From Cercophora sp. LCS_1 (lineage: Eukaryota; Ascomycota; Sordariomycetes; Sordariales; Lasiosphaeriaceae): DNA of 64,000 nt. Below, piece by piece: positions 10,936 to 23,723 of this stretch. Location: positions 806,001-870,000 of the forward strand of contig JAPZLL010000003.1 in the NCBI GenBank assembly GCA_036250225.1, given 5' to 3'. Within the stretch, counting starts at the first letter, position 1. Every line of letters starts with the position of its first letter. Below the pieces are notes generated by a model. The model made no database searches. It saw only the letters and a list, made by a program, of their open reading frames with translations, and was not told where the DNA came from. A program made the position numbers and the translations under genes.

Positions 10936-12534
10936 GAGGAAGCACGAACAGCCCACCGATAGACATTCGACCTAGAATCCCTAGAGAGTACATAAGCCTT
11001 ATCAGCATACCCAACACCATTTTTCGCCGCCAAAAGGCAGTGGTAGACTGTTCCTCGCACTACGGCCTGAAACCCCACTGTAGGATTAAGGTCTTGCTAA
11101 AACTACCGTTCGCATTGGAAATGGGCTGGTGGGGTTGGTGGCCCACCTTTTTCACGGGCGGGAACGCCGGCAGCGGTCCACAGCTATGGATACAACTAGG
11201 AAACATGGGTACACTGCCTCGCTGTGTATCAATGGGGGGCCTTGCAAAAGCAGCAACGGCTTGTCAGCTTCCATCCTTGGCAAGGACTCAGAGTGCGGTG
11301 AAAGATGTAAGATGTCATTACCTCCAAAAATGCACATCACGAAGATGCGCACAGCCGCAGTCCAACCAGATGATTTATCAGGCGGGAGACTGCACAACGA
11401 AAGCTCTGGAAGCGGTCTGATGACCAATGCATATACTGTTATGTACTGTGTTCCATCTTGGGTAGGGGGGCAGTCCCGCACGGGGCCGACGGAACAGGCA
11501 ACGAACGGTTCCTCACCCGATGCCCGGCGACCGGGGCGATCCTTGGCTCTCCGACAGTGGGCCAAGGACCCGGGAACGATCCTCTCGTACCACTTGTCCC
11601 GCTTCCTCCGTCCTGACCAACGGCTCCCGTATTGCTGATCAGGCGCCTACCTAGTGAATACGCTTCTGGGATATCGTTTTCTTCCCAAAGTTCGGTCTTG
11701 GTGCCACGACGGAATAAAGAGCAAACAGCCATAGAAATCACGCAATCGTGGGGGAGGTCCGTGACGGAACTCCAGAGCCGAGACAGTGAGACCCGCGCTG
11801 TCAAGTTCCAGATTTCAGTGATATGAACGGTTCGTCGCTCTGCATTGTTTTATATCTACGGTCTTGGTAGGTCAAACGTTTGCTTGGCTGGATCGCCCAG
11901 ACATGCGGTATGTCTTCGCCTTTCAACAGTTGCCCTGAGCACCAAAGCAATCAATCACGGCGAGACTCAGGCGACATTTCAGGAGCATCACCGTAGATGA
12001 GACTGTGCGCTTCCCCTCAGCCGATATTGGCGCGCTGTTTGTTTGACACTGAAAATAACCCGGATGGTTGCGAGGAGCCAATTGCGCGATGTCGAGGGAG
12101 GTGGTTGGGAGAGACAAAGAGCTCTTGTCAGTGGCTTGGAACACATGCTGTATAATTGCCACTTGTGGTTGCAAGAGGTGGTTTGTGACAGGCAGGAGGC
12201 AACTGCGAGGAGCGGCCCACGGCGCGACCCTTGTCCATCGGTTCCCGGCTTCTCAGCTGGTCAGGGCAGGCACACCGCATGGAACCAAGGGTGTGTGAAA
12301 AGTCATGGTGCCCCTAATTTCAAGCAAACTTGGCAACTGCGTCGTTGGGAGAAAAAAATCTTGATTCTGACAACGCGCAAGATGCCCCCGCCCGCGACAA
12401 ACTTTCACCACAAACAGGCGGGGACACCTTTGAGCCAGCGACCCATCTACGGAGTGCCGAGTCGGCCTTATACGATCTGCGCTGTTCCCTTATTCGACTG
12501 ATTTTTTCTCGGCGCCGATGATAGGCCTGACGTC
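10936..12534. other. intergenic, no gene supported
   Basis: This is about 1.6 kb between two plus-strand genes. Several 100-170 codon frames overlap on both strands (11129-11638 plus, 11152-11565 minus, 12043-12501 plus) but none has a recognisable domain. The right part serves as promoter and leader of the SPX-EXS gene. No tRNA or repeat was seen. Confidence 0.45.
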
Positions 12535-15500
12535 ATGAAGTAAGAACAGCTCCTCTGCATCGCGAGCCGTGTTCTTTGCGAATTGGGACGATTGAACTGA
12601 CGGTACGCCAAGGTTTGCAAAGGAACTTGACCAGGACGCCGTTCCAGGTATGAGTGCCCGATTTTTTTCCTTCCTTTTTTTCTCGGTGCATTGCGGTCGA
12701 GACGGGTTGTACCTGTTGATTGCATCCCTTCCGCCGTTGTCGTAGACAAGACCGTGGTCTCTCGGCACGCCCTGCGGCTGGACCCGGATCAGCGTGGCGA
12801 TCATCCCTGCAATCCGACTACGCCCGGCTAACATGAATGTACAGAATGGCGGGTCAAGTACCTGAACTACAAAGCTGGAAAAAAGCATATCAAAGCAGTC
12901 TCGAGGGCTATCAGCCGGGCCAGCGGCACGCCAACGTTGGGGAAATGGGGGGACATTCCTCCCCATGCTGGCTTCTTTACCGTTGGGCGGACATCAACAT
13001 CCTCCCGGCGCACCAATGGAACCCTCTCCGCTGCATTTGAGGAGCCTGGGCAGGCCGGAAGCACTCCTGGTGTCGCCGGCCGTACGCCAGTCAAATCTGC
13101 CGCGGACGGGGTGAAAAGTGGCGAGCATTCGGGACTGGCTCGCTCTCCCGGGAGCGCCCTCCAATATGGGAGCATTGGACCGCCTGCGTCGCGGGCTAGT
13201 GACCGGTACGATTTCGCGCTCCCAGCTCCAGCCATCAAGGTTCCATCTCGTACCAGCGAGTCTGGATCGCCCAACGTCAGTCGGCAGCAGCCCGTTCGTA
13301 GTGCGACAATGATTCCGACTGCTCAAACTGGCTACCAATCACCGTCACTCATCGACATGCCAGCTGCTGGCGGGACACCAAAAACTCCTCGTCAACGGAT
13401 TCACCGCATTTTCACAACCGGATCCGCTCTTGTGCGCCAAACCTCTTATAAAAGTGAGATTGGCATGGAGCCTTTCGACCAGGTCCGGGAAGCTGAGCGT
13501 GTGTTCTTTTCCTTTTTGGATAGTGAACTGGAGAAGATCGAAACGTTCTACAAGCAAAAAGAGGACCAGGCCACAGATCGGCTCCAGGCTCTTCGAGAAC
13601 AGCTCCATGAGATGCGCAACAGGCGCACGGAGGAGTTGGCAGAGGCAAAGAAGAAAAAGGAGCAGGGGGGCGGCGAGCATCCAAGCGGCGAGAATGTCGG
13701 GGAAACCAGTAAGGACGACGGCCGTGACTGGATGAATCCTCTGAAATCGAGGTTGATGAAACCGGGGCCCAACTCTGAGGCCTTGCATGCCATGAGCCGG
13801 ACGCCAGTCATGGCTCCTCAAGGCGCGGACGAAAGACGCGATTATGTCAGGAAGCCCTCCAACGACGACGTCCCCTACCGAAGCGCAAAGCGGAAGCTCA
13901 AACTCGCCATGCAGGAGTTTTACCGGGGCCTAGAACTTTTGAAGTCGTTTGCCATCTTGAACAGGACTGCGTTCCGCAAGCTCAACAAGAAGTACGACAA
14001 GGCGGTTAAGGCCCGTCCACCGTACCGATACATGAACGAGAAGGTAAACAAGTCCTGGTTTGTCAACAGTGACATCCTTGACAACCACATTCGTACCGTG
14101 GAAGATCTCTATGCTAGGTACTTTGAGCGCGGTAACCACAAGATTGCGGCCGGCAAGCTCCGTAACTTGAACCGACGACCGGGCGACTCCTCAGACAGCG
14201 CATTCCGGAGCGGCATCTTCATTGGCTGCGGTATCGTGTTCGCGATTCAAGGTCTTATCTACGGCGCGGAGCTGCTGTATGACGATGACGATGACCTTGC
14301 TGAGTCGACGAGCTTCTTGCTACAGCTCTATGGAGGGTATTTCTTGATTCTACTCCTTTTCAGTTTGTTTACATTGGACTGTCGGGTGTGGACCAGGAAC
14401 AAGATCAACTACCCCTTCATCTTTGAGTTTGACACCAGGAACAATCTCGACTGGAAGCAGCTGGCTGAGTTCCCAAGCTTCTTTTTCGCTCTCCTTGGAG
14501 TCTTCATCTTTGTCAACTTTTCAAGGCTTGGCGATTGGGACGACCTGTATCTGTACTATCCGGTCATTTTGATATGCATCACGCTTGGCATCCTGTTTCT
14601 TCCAGCGCCAATCTTTCATCACAGATCGAGAGCATGGCTCCTCTACTCTCATGTATGTCCTCTCATATTGTGTATGCCGAATTTTTACTTACCCGTGGCC
14701 TTTAGTATCGGTTATTCTTTGCAGGATTCTACCCTGTCGAGTTCCGTGATTTCTTCCTGGGTGATATTTGGTGTTCGCTGACATATGCCACCTGCGTAAG
14801 TGAACATTGTGTCCCATGTGGGATTGAGGGATAACTGATAAAGTCTAGAACGTCGAACTGTTCTTCTGTTTGTACGCCAACGAGTTCGATGATCCCTCGC
14901 AGTGCAACTCGAGCCATTCTCGTCTGATGGGATTCTTTGGCGCCGTCCCACCAATATGGCGTGCTTTGCAGTGCATCAGGCGTTACCGCGATACGAAGAA
15001 CGTCTTTCCTCATCTTGCCAACTGCGGAAAGTACGCCATGTCAATCATGACGGCAATCTTCCTCAGCTGTTACCGCATAGACGGCTCTGAGGCAAACCTC
15101 GGCCTCTTCATTACATTTGCCACCATCAACGCAATCTACTGCTGTAAGTTTGTTCTGACTTGCTTGGCTTGCAATCCTCTAACGACGGCTAGCTATTTGG
15201 GATCTGTTTATGGATTTCTCTCTCCTCCAGTCACACGCCCGCCGACCATGGCTCCGTGACATCACTGCCCTAAAACAAGTCTGGATATACTACGCTATCG
15301 GCGGGATTGACCCGGTTCTTCGGTTCTCCTGGATATTCTACGCAATCTTCACGCACAACAGCCAGCACAGCACCGCCATGTCCTTCTTCGTTGCCTTTTC
15401 AGAAGTCCTCCGTCGAGGAATGTGGACCCTACTGCGTGTTGAAAACGAGCACTGCGCGAATGTCGCCCAGTACAAGGCGTCCCGTGACACGCCCCTCCCC

Positions 15501-15968
15501 TACCACCTGGAAACCTCGCCCGAGCAAACGGGCGACGAGGCCCCTACTACTCAGGGTGAACAGACAGCGTCACCTTCTTCGGTTGCGATCAGCATGGGAA
15601 CGACTAGGACTCGACCCGGCGGCTCGGTGCGGATACCAACTGCAACGGATGCTAGGCCCAGCCCCGCAGGTGGTCCTCAGCCGGAAGAGGGACGGGGGAC
15701 GTTTTCCAGGACTCGCTCGGATACACTTGGCAAGAGGTCGATTCTGCAGGCCATGGCCGAGGCGCACAAGCAGGACTTTGAGAAGAGGAAGCCGGCTGGG
15801 GAGGTGCAGGCGACGAGACTGGATGACGAGGAAGAGCGGAGTGGGGATGAGGAGGAAGAAGATGACGATGACGAGGAAACTGGGAGTCTTGAGGAGGAAC
15901 GCATGCAGATCCGGGAGTCTGAAGGTTTTACAAGGGACATCCGCGACGAGGGGACTTCGCATCGCTGA
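12535..15968 (+). CDS. SPX-EXS domain phosphate transporter/sensor (XPR1/Syg1 family)
   Basis: This is a membrane protein of the XPR1/Syg1/PHO1 family, which senses inositol pyrophosphates through SPX and exports phosphate through EXS. Six exons give 1002 aa: 12535-12539, 12613-12647, 12845-14652, 14706-14795, 14849-15143 and 15193-15968. The first is only ATGAA and restores the canonical start MKFAKELDQD, continuing AVPEWRVKYLNYKAGKKH. The SPX domain is split by a long Ser/Pro linker (about 60-190), then resumes with a coiled region. KLNKKYDKAV supplies the Lys cluster that binds inositol pyrophosphates in this family. Hydrophobic segments begin at FRSGIFIGCGIVFAIQGLI (about 435). EXS follows, with SHSRLMGFFGAVPPIWRALQ, NCGKYAMSIM and VLRRGMWTLLRVENEH. 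The C-terminal 170 residues are hydrophilic and end in an acidic stretch. Transport direction is inferred from the family. Confidence 0.92.
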
Positions 15969-16350
15969 GGCTAGGGGTCATGCGTTTGGTTTGGTCGTTC
16001 ATTGAGAGCATAGACAATGTTTGAAGAGGCGAGACGGTTGGGATTGGCATCGGTGCATCAGAGGTTGTTTGGGACATGCATTCATAGCGGGGAGCGTTGA
16101 GTGGACGGAATACCTGGGCATGAGGGAGTTGGAGTCTGGTATCAACAGAGCTGAATATTAACTGTGTTTGATCTTTTGTTCTCAGACTGCCGGTGAAAAC
16201 CGGAGCGATGTGGCATACACTTCGCTAATAATCTACCTGTTCTACAGGGCGTAACCTAACAATATACACATGCCGTATATGCAAACTCATCTGTCATTCA
16301 TGTATCGATCAACACCACCTCTTTCCCGGTTCATGGCGGTATCATGTACA
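15969..16350. other. convergent 3' intergenic region
   Basis: This is the 3' flank shared by the SPX-EXS gene and the convergent aminopeptidase gene. It is more AT-rich than the genes and presumably holds both polyadenylation regions. I see no gene. Confidence 0.5.
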
Positions 16351-18131
16351 CTAATGCCATTCAGCATCAACCTTCTCCCAGTTATCCAGGAAGCCCTTGT
16401 AGAACTTCATGCCCAGACCTGGGTCCAAGCTGCCCGTGGTAGCCCGAATGCTGTGCATGCTCAGCTGGGGGATACCAACATCAGCAGCCTTTACGCCCAT
16501 AGCGCTTGAGAGCATGGGCCCAACCGTCCCGCCGGATCTCGAGTCGTTGCGGATCATATGGCGCTGGTTGACACACCCGGACAGGTTGGCAATGCGGTCC
16601 AAAATGGCCATGGAAACACTGTCCGTCGTCATGTGCGCTGAGGCGTCTACGCAGAGCGCAACGCCCACGTTCAGCCTTGGTGAGTGGCCAGCCAGGTTGG
16701 TCTGTCCAAAGTTGGGATGGGCAGCGTGCGTGACGTCTGATGACACCAAGAACGACTTGGCGTAGGTCCGGCCCAGAAGGCCGGGGCCGACCGAGCCAGC
16801 GAGGGACTCGATGGCGCGCTCGATGGTTCCCGGGAGGAAGTTGCCCCGTGCGCCTTGGCGGAGGAGAGAGCCGATCTCCTCGTCGTCAAAAAGAGCTACG
16901 AGCTTGATGACGCCCGAGTCCTCGTCGTCCTTGGCATGCAGTAGAGCCATGAAGGCAGCCCAAGAGCACAGCTTGTCGTCGATTCGGCCAGCGAAGATGA
17001 ATTCCTTGTCTAATCCGCCAACTTGTGCAGGTTGGGAGTCATAGAGTTCAAGCTCCCAGTTCAAGATAGTGCTGTAGTCTTTGATATCGAGCTCGCCTGC
17101 GATAAGCTTGACAAGTTTAGGGGGCTGGGTGGATACGAAGGAGCCGGCGCCGCCGAGAGGCTCGGCTGGGGTGGAGGCTGAGTCGGAAGAGGGGTAGAGA
17201 TCGCTGTTATCGAGGCCGATGATGGGCACCATCTCAGTCTTGGTCTGTCAGCATCGGTGCGTCAAAGTATTGGAAAAAAAAAAAAGCCCACCTCGCGGTT
17301 GCTGTGACCAAGCATGCCAATACCGAAATGGGGTGCCAATGTCGGAATTCGTGCAACTAAGAAGCGTGTCAGAGGGCTTGTGCACGACTTGTCATCCACA
17401 GTGTGTCATACCGGGCCAGTCGATCTTTGCGAGCTTCACCGATGTCTTGCCCGTCTCCGGGTCTCGAACAATGACTCGGCCTCCAATACTCAAATCGCGA
17501 TCCCACCAGGTCTCGTTCAGACCACCGGCATACTGGGCTACGCCGAGCTGTAGGTACCCGTTGTTGTTCGGTTTCGTGCTCGTGGGCTTCAAGCGCGCAG
17601 TGAGCGCATCGATGTGACCGGCGACCATTGCAATGCCATTCCCCGGCTTGTACGCCTTTCCTACGGCGAAGGCAATGATGGAGCTGCCATTACGAGTGAC
17701 GAAATACTTGCCGCCTGGCGCAAGCTTATCTTCCCAGCTGTCGCGACTCAGGAGCTAGGGGATGACACAGTCAGCTAGACTGTGACACATGGGGAGTATT
17801 TGAGGGTGCTGCGTACCTCCTGATAACCGGCCTTGACCAACTTCTCCTTGAAATAGCCCACAGCATGGAAGACTGTTGGGTTCTCCGTCATGAAATCGCA
17901 GTACGGCTTGGTAAAGTCCTCGGGCCTGAGGTCCTTTGCATCAATCTTGGTCTCGGGCGCATCAGTCACCGATGGCGTGCGCGACGCCATTGCCTGCTCA
18001 AACGCCAGCAATCGGAGCGACACCTGTGCTCGGACAAACTCGGGGGTGTGGCGGGTCATGGTCGACATGGAAATTGAAGCAATGGATGATGAGGACAGAA
18101 GATGGGAAGAAGAGGGAAGAGGGCCAGGCAA
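16351..18131 (-). CDS. Aspartyl aminopeptidase, M18 family
   Basis: This zinc metallopeptidase removes N-terminal Asp/Glu from peptides; fungal members (yeast Ape4 type) are cytosolic and can be delivered to the vacuole by selective autophagy. Four exons: up to 17817, 17754-17412, 17356-17292 and 17244-16351. Metal and catalytic motifs are all present: AGHIDALTARLKP (first His), AGRIDDKLCSW (bridging Asp), FDDEEIGS (Glu pair), SSDVTHAAHPNF (Asp) and LSMHSIRATTG near the C-terminus (last His). KIDWPVARIPTLAPHFG crosses the second junction in frame. The start is either the ATG at 18131, which adds a Ser-rich 21-residue extension (538 aa), or the ATG at 18068 (MSTMTRHTPEFV, 517 aa). The latter fits the family better. 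A 13-base T run lies in the last intron. The call is firm; only the start is open. Confidence 0.93.
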
Positions 18132-19026
18132 ACGGGACTTGGAACTCTAAAGTGGCAGGTGACCGCCCGGCCGGGGTCGCTTCGGCCGATCGACGCAGGG
18201 TTGGTACGTACCAGATAAGGCTGTCGCTGGGGTTACGTCTTATCAGCACTTGATGATGGGATCCCAAGGTGACACGGAATCAACTAAATACCCCTGAATC
18301 GCGGATGACACCACCTTATCGGCGCCTGCATTGTCCCCGGGAGTTGAATGCGCTAGGTTCGAATCACGCTGCAATCCAAACTCGGAGCTTTTGACGCTAT
18401 GCAGGTACAGTTGTGGCGGCACATGGCAGCCAAGAGATGATGTAATCACATTCCGGCTTAGACTGGAACCGCTGCACTCACGTGCATCGTTTCGTCGCAA
18501 GATTCAACACGGAAGTCAGGGGTTGTGCACTACTACCCCAGATCACTGAGCCCAATTTTGCCTTTTTTTAGAGTGGAGCACAGTTTGCGTTGGTCGTGCG
18601 AATTTCGAATCTGGGCATTGGAAGGACCTTTTCCTCCGATGATGACGTCTCCATTTTCTGGCAGGAGCTCGGGGTGGCATCAAGTCGTTCATTGGTCAAG
18701 GGGCATCGGAGGCCCCGAGACGCCCGGGACCGTACCGTTTGCCCCGGAGCGGGAGCGAGAAGTTTTGTTTCAACTTCTTACTACGCTCCCACATTTTTTT
18801 AATCTCCCACCGACCCCCTAAGCCCTCATCATATCCTCAGACTCATTATCATTGTCACCCACGTGCGTAATTGCTGGTTGGGTGACTAAACTCCACCTCT
18901 TCTGATCCACCTTCCTTCTAGATAACTGGCTACCGTACCCAATTCGCTTGCAATTCAACCTTGCGACAGTATCGATTATCAAGACGCCATTTTTATTGAG
19001 AAAATCTGCGAACGGTCAAGAATAAG
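18132..19026. other. divergent promoter interval
   Basis: This separates the M18 peptidase gene (minus) from the PAF-acetylhydrolase-like gene (plus) and must hold both promoters. The bases before 19027 are pyrimidine-rich. Short frames here have no recognisable content. Confidence 0.5.
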
Positions 19027-20849
19027 ATGGTGACAGCACCAGGCTCTGCCGACAAAACGGCGTCGTTGTTCTCGCGCCTCAACCCGGTTCCTGCATTCCC
19101 AAACTACACCGGCCCGTATAAAGTCGGGACCGTGGACATTGAGCTCCCGGTTTCCCAGCTCTCTGCACCCAGCCCTGCACCCGAAGGAGCTTCGGCGATC
19201 CACACGGTCCAATTCCGCATATTTTATCCCGCTGTTCCGGAGGCTCGTGGGAAACGCATTACATGGCTCCCTGCCCCTCAACGGCTACACGTTGGGGCTT
19301 ACGCCCAGTTTCTCGGAGCCGGGCCCGCCCTGGCTTCCGTCCTTTCGTAAGCCGTCAGCCCCGACATGCAATACCGACATATGCTAACCGGTCCAGATTT
19401 CTGCCACGACATGTGCACTATGCCTCTATCCCGGTGCTGAAAAATGCAAGTTTGCTACGCCCTGATCCCGAAAACCCCAGGTCAAGATGGCCAACCGCCA
19501 TATTTTCCCATGGCCTTGGTGGTAACCGCAACACCTATAGCCACGCCGCCGGCTCCCTGGCGTCGCATGGTGTAGTCGTTTTTTGTCCTGAGCACCGCGA
19601 TGGCAGTGCCCCTGTTTCGTTGATCAGAGACCCCCAGAACCAAGGGAGGTTCTTCGTTCGGAATACCCGTGCTGAAGTCCCCTACCAGCGGATCCCTCAC
19701 ACCTCTAATCATGAAACGTGGGAGCTGCGCAACAAACAAATACGCATCAGGCTGTGGGAGCTCGGCCTTGCATTTGACGCCATGCTCGGCATTGGCAAAG
19801 GCGAACAGCGCATCATCTCAGCAAACATGAACGCTAGCACCCCGGGGATGGCCGTTTTTCAGTTTGCCAACAAGTTGGACATTCAGGACCCTGGCCGCGT
19901 AATCTTTGCCGGCCACTCGTTCGGTGCAGCCACCATAGTTCAGCTGGTCAAAAGCACGTACTACGCAGACCGCCCCGAGATTGCCAACATGAAAAACCCC
20001 CTCTTTACCCCAGCGAAGGACTCGGGAATCCGCAAACAGATCACCGAGAAGAATCCCATCATCTTGTTGGACATGTGGTGCTTCCCCCTCATCTCGGCCA
20101 CCGCCGCCCCGCTCTATAATCTTCCGCTGCCCGCATACGACGATATTCCCTCCGCCCCGGGAGGAGACGCCATTCTCGCTGTGGAGTCTCAGCAGTTCTT
20201 TAAGTGGAGAGACCACCTACATGCCAAAGCACGAATCCTGTCGCCTGAGCCATCACAGCGTGTTGTGTCGTCCTCGTCGTTTGAACGCCCCAACTCTGGT
20301 ATCCGACTTAGCGAGCCCAACTTCTTTTACGTGGAGAACAGCGCTCACCTGAGCCAAAGCGATTTTGGCATTCTCTTTCCGTGGTTGACGAAACGGGTGT
20401 TTGGTGCTGAGAATCCAGAGCGCTGTCTACGGCTGAATCTGCGGGCCCAGCTGCAGTTGCTACGGAATAACGGGTACCACGTAGCGAGGACATGGAGTGG
20501 TGATATTGTTGACGGCACGGATACGCCGAAGCAGGAGGTGGCCGAGGAAGATATAAGAGGCGTCAACGATGGAGTCACGGACGACAAGATTATTCTTGAC
20601 CGTGGGAGTGGTAGCAAGGGGCCGGTTGATGCTTGGAAGTGGATTGATATTGTGGGATTGGGAGCTGAGTCGGCGCCGAGTGAGATTGAGTTGATACAAA
20701 AGACGCGCACTAGGAGTGAAGAGCAAAGGGCTGAAGAGGGAGAGAGGGAGATGGAGGGAGAGATGGAACCTGCTTTGGATGACTCTACTCCAGAGGTGGT
20801 CAAGAAGGAAGTAGCGGCAGCGGCCGGGGCTGTCGGGACAACGAGTTGA
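19027..20849 (+). CDS. Platelet-activating factor acetylhydrolase-like lipase
   Basis: This is an alpha/beta hydrolase of the PAF-acetylhydrolase (group VII phospholipase A2) family, which cleaves short or oxidised acyl chains from phospholipids. Two exons, 19027-19346 and 19397-20849, give 590 aa. The N-terminal part has the family's VQFRIFYPA strand. Then come IFSHGLGGNRNTYSH (oxyanion region) and GVVVFCPEHRDGSA. The nucleophile elbow FAGHSFGAAT lies near residue 278, and DMWCFPL supplies a likely catalytic Asp. SAHLSQSDFGILFPW contains the conserved late His. There is no signal peptide or membrane segment, so it is probably intracellular like the type II enzymes. The last 60 residues are Glu/Arg-rich and low in complexity. 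Substrate is inferred from the family. Confidence 0.92.
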
Positions 20850-21515
20850 TCTGTGTTTATGTGATAATCCGAAACTGGTGGTGCTGAATGTCATTTGGGA
20901 ATGACCGTGTATTGCACAGAGGAAAGCGATAGTTTTTTTTTTTTCTTTGCAAATACAGAGGAACCGTAAATAATTGTGTAATTTGAACGGATGGATGTTT
21001 ACTTAGTCTTCTAACAACTCTGGGGAATCAATGTCTCACGGCGCTCTACACATTATCAGTTAGTTGTGGCGACTTTTACATCGACGCAAAAGGAAGCCCA
21101 CAGGTATACATATCTATATTTATTGCATTGGAGACATTTTGAATGGTATGTATGATCCGAAGAAAAAAAAACCAAAAAAAAAAAACCTCCTCGGAATTAC
21201 ACAGGAAATTCTCCCCCATGTGCCCCGGGTGCAAATACCAGTTCGACCGTGGTCATGCATTCAGCAACCCTTTTTCCCCTCAAGCACGATGCTCGCTTGT
21301 TTACTCTAGATGCTTCCTGCAGGTGAATTTCTCAACAAGGAATAGCGACCATGATTTTAACAATTTGTATCTTTTTTTTTAAAAAAAAAAAAAAAGCCAA
21401 AAAGAAAAAGGGTATTTGAACAAGGTAAACAAACCATCCACGAGTCGACACAAGCAGACCCCAACCACTCATTACACCCCAAACAAAGGGAAATCCCAAA
21501 AACGATAGAAAACCA
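20850..21515. other. convergent 3' intergenic region with homopolymer runs
   Basis: This lies between two convergent genes. It is AT-rich and holds several long A or T runs (near 20935, 21168-21185 and 21370-21395) interrupted by a few bases. They look like expanded poly-A/T tracts near polyadenylation sites. No gene is supported. Confidence 0.5.
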
Positions 21516-22674
21516 TCACTTATAAACAGGTAACCCCTCCGAATCCCACCCCGCCGGCTCGGGCGCCTCCTCCCCGATATCCTTCAACCAAACGCGCACC
21601 CGCTTCTTGGTATCAATCCGCAACTCCTTTTCATTCTTGACCCTCTTATCCAACCTTTTGGCATTTTGTCCGCCATTCGTATGCGCCACACCTGGTTTTG
21701 CTAGCGCGATGATCGTGCCTCCCATTCCCATGCCACTTGCGGGTCGCTTTCCCGTCCCCGTGCCCCGCTGTGGCGACGGCACAGATAGCTTCCCGCCTTT
21801 GGTATTGCTTTTCACGCTTGGTTTCAACTGTTTTTTAGTGGTAGGCGCATCGAGTTCGATTTTGGAGAGATCAGATGGTTGGTTTTCAGACAGGATGCTT
21901 AGCGATGAACCCTTGCCTTTGCCTGTTGAGACGGAGGAGGGGAAGGTTGTTCCTGAGGAACGCGCAGCGACTTTAATGGGGGTGGTGTCGTCCGAGGCGG
22001 TGGATAGGGCGTCTTCTTTTGGGGGTGGAGGGAAGATGGTTGGTTTTGGGGCGTTTGGGTTTGCGGAAAGGGGCCGGGATATTGGAGGGGATAGAGGGGT
22101 TGTGGGGATGCCGAAGAAGAAGGAGGCTAGGGTTGGCTTTGGTTTGGGAGGAGGCCTTGGGAGGGGAGTGGTGATGGGTTTTGTTTCTGAGAATTGGTAG
22201 GTCCATGTATCTGTTGGGTGAGTTAGAATGGTGTTTTGGATGTGCGAAAGGAGAGGGACGGGTACCGTCTGCTTGTTTTCGGGCGCGCCAGTACCGTTTT
22301 TGGTCGCGGGTTCGGTGCCAGTCGGACCAGGGCCCGGCTTTTTTGGTGTCTGCGTCTGTCCCGGCTGGTGTGTCGATGATGATTGCGGGTGTTATGAGGG
22401 CTTGGATTGGTGCTTCTTCGACTATCGAGTCCATGTTTGAGCGGCGTTGGCGTTTTGAGACGCCAAAGATGGAGGATGTGGCAACAGACGGAGATCTAGA
22501 TTTTGGTCCGGTCCCGTTTCTAGATGGCGGTCTTCGTGTTGCTGGTGGCCTGTTTGCGAGTTTTGATGCTGGTGAGTTTGCTGCTCGAGGAGGCGCCATG
22601 TTCGCTAGGGGAAACCAGATAAAGTCTCGGCCAGCCCACTCTGATGTATAGGAATCACGTCTCTTGGGGGGCAT
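21516..22674 (-). CDS. Conserved fungal basic protein, unknown function
   Basis: Two exons joined across an intron at 22265-22211: up to 22266, then 22210-21516. The junction gives KQAD-D-TWTYQFSE in frame. The ATG at 22674 gives 367 aa, but the in-frame ATG at 22599 (MAPPRAANSPASKLANRPP, 342 aa) looks more natural and is preferred. The protein is basic and Pro/Ser-rich. Two ordered parts stand out: GPWSDWHRTRDQKRYWRARK in the middle, and a C-terminal segment, KKRVRVWLKDIGEEAPEP followed by GWDSEGLPVYK. The pattern suggests a nuclear protein with short conserved motifs. I do not recognise the family and assign no function. Confidence that it is a gene rests on the intron and the motif-like ends. 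Confidence 0.68.
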
Positions 22675-23723
22675 GTTGCGAAGACACGGAATTGTGGGGG
22701 TTTGGTATAAGTGTGGAACGTTGTAAACTTGAAATGGTGATGGTCGATGAATAAAGTGGTTACGATTTCTTAGCCTTGACGACTTGTATCACTGACAAGA
22801 TATCGCAGCGAGTGGCTTGCAATCGAGACAATGTGCTGCACCACAAGCCACGGGCAACATGATATCCCAAACCGATCAAAATGGGAAAAGATACAAGTCC
22901 AACGTCCAGCCTGGTGGCGGTCTGCCTACATATAAACGCGGGTGACATGACGGGAGCCGACCCTCGGGATGTGTGATCAGCAAAAGGATAGGTCACTCGA
23001 CAGACTCTCTATACCAATCAGTCAAAAAAGAGGAATCCCAATCAAGGCCTTTGGCATTTGGGAATGCGAACGAGCTGCAAAGAGACGACCCTATCACCCA
23101 CGACTGCATGCTACCGTGGCTCTTGATGCCCAACCGGCGACTAACAACGCAGACGGAATGCGCATGACGGGAAGGATAAGCTGGGCAGCTACTGGACGCA
23201 CATGACCCCAGCAAAAGAAATGGAAGAATCCCATCCGGAGACCAGACACCCGCCACCTCCGTACCATCTTGCCGTCCTCTCAAGACTGGGGCCGTCAGCG
23301 GCTCCGCACAGACCGACAGCGTCCCGGCTTGGCCTCCGAGACCTGAGAGGCCACGCCGCGAGTGTCGGCATGACGGGAGCCGCGCTCTGACTCAATGTGA
23401 GTCAATAACACGGTCCGTGACTGTAGGCGAAAAAAAAAAAAAGAAATGCGTCGCCGCAGAATCCGAAATCCTCAAATTATCGGGCGTCTGAAAAGTACGG
23501 GAATCAACCAAGGTTCAAGGTTGGGCGTTGAGGTGCCAGTCACTAGCCGAACCCATGTCTTCGTCTCCCGTTGGAGTTGCCACACCGCCTTCCCAAAAAA
23601 GTCAGGGCGACCGGTAAATCCTCGGTCGCAGTCCACCATCCATCCATCAACCGCATCGCGAATCTCAAGCGCAGCAAATCGGTCGTCGCGTATACCAATA
23701 ACAAATCTCCCACATCCGCAACC
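22675..23723. other. divergent promoter interval
   Basis: About 1 kb separates the basic-protein gene (minus) from the SmD3 gene (plus). It contains a run of A near 23430 and short frames without recognisable domains. Promoters for both neighbours should be here. Confidence 0.5.

Noticed and set aside
15307..16005. 232-codon plus-strand frame
   Set aside because: It is an alternate frame of the last SPX-EXS exon; the EXS motifs lie in the other frame.
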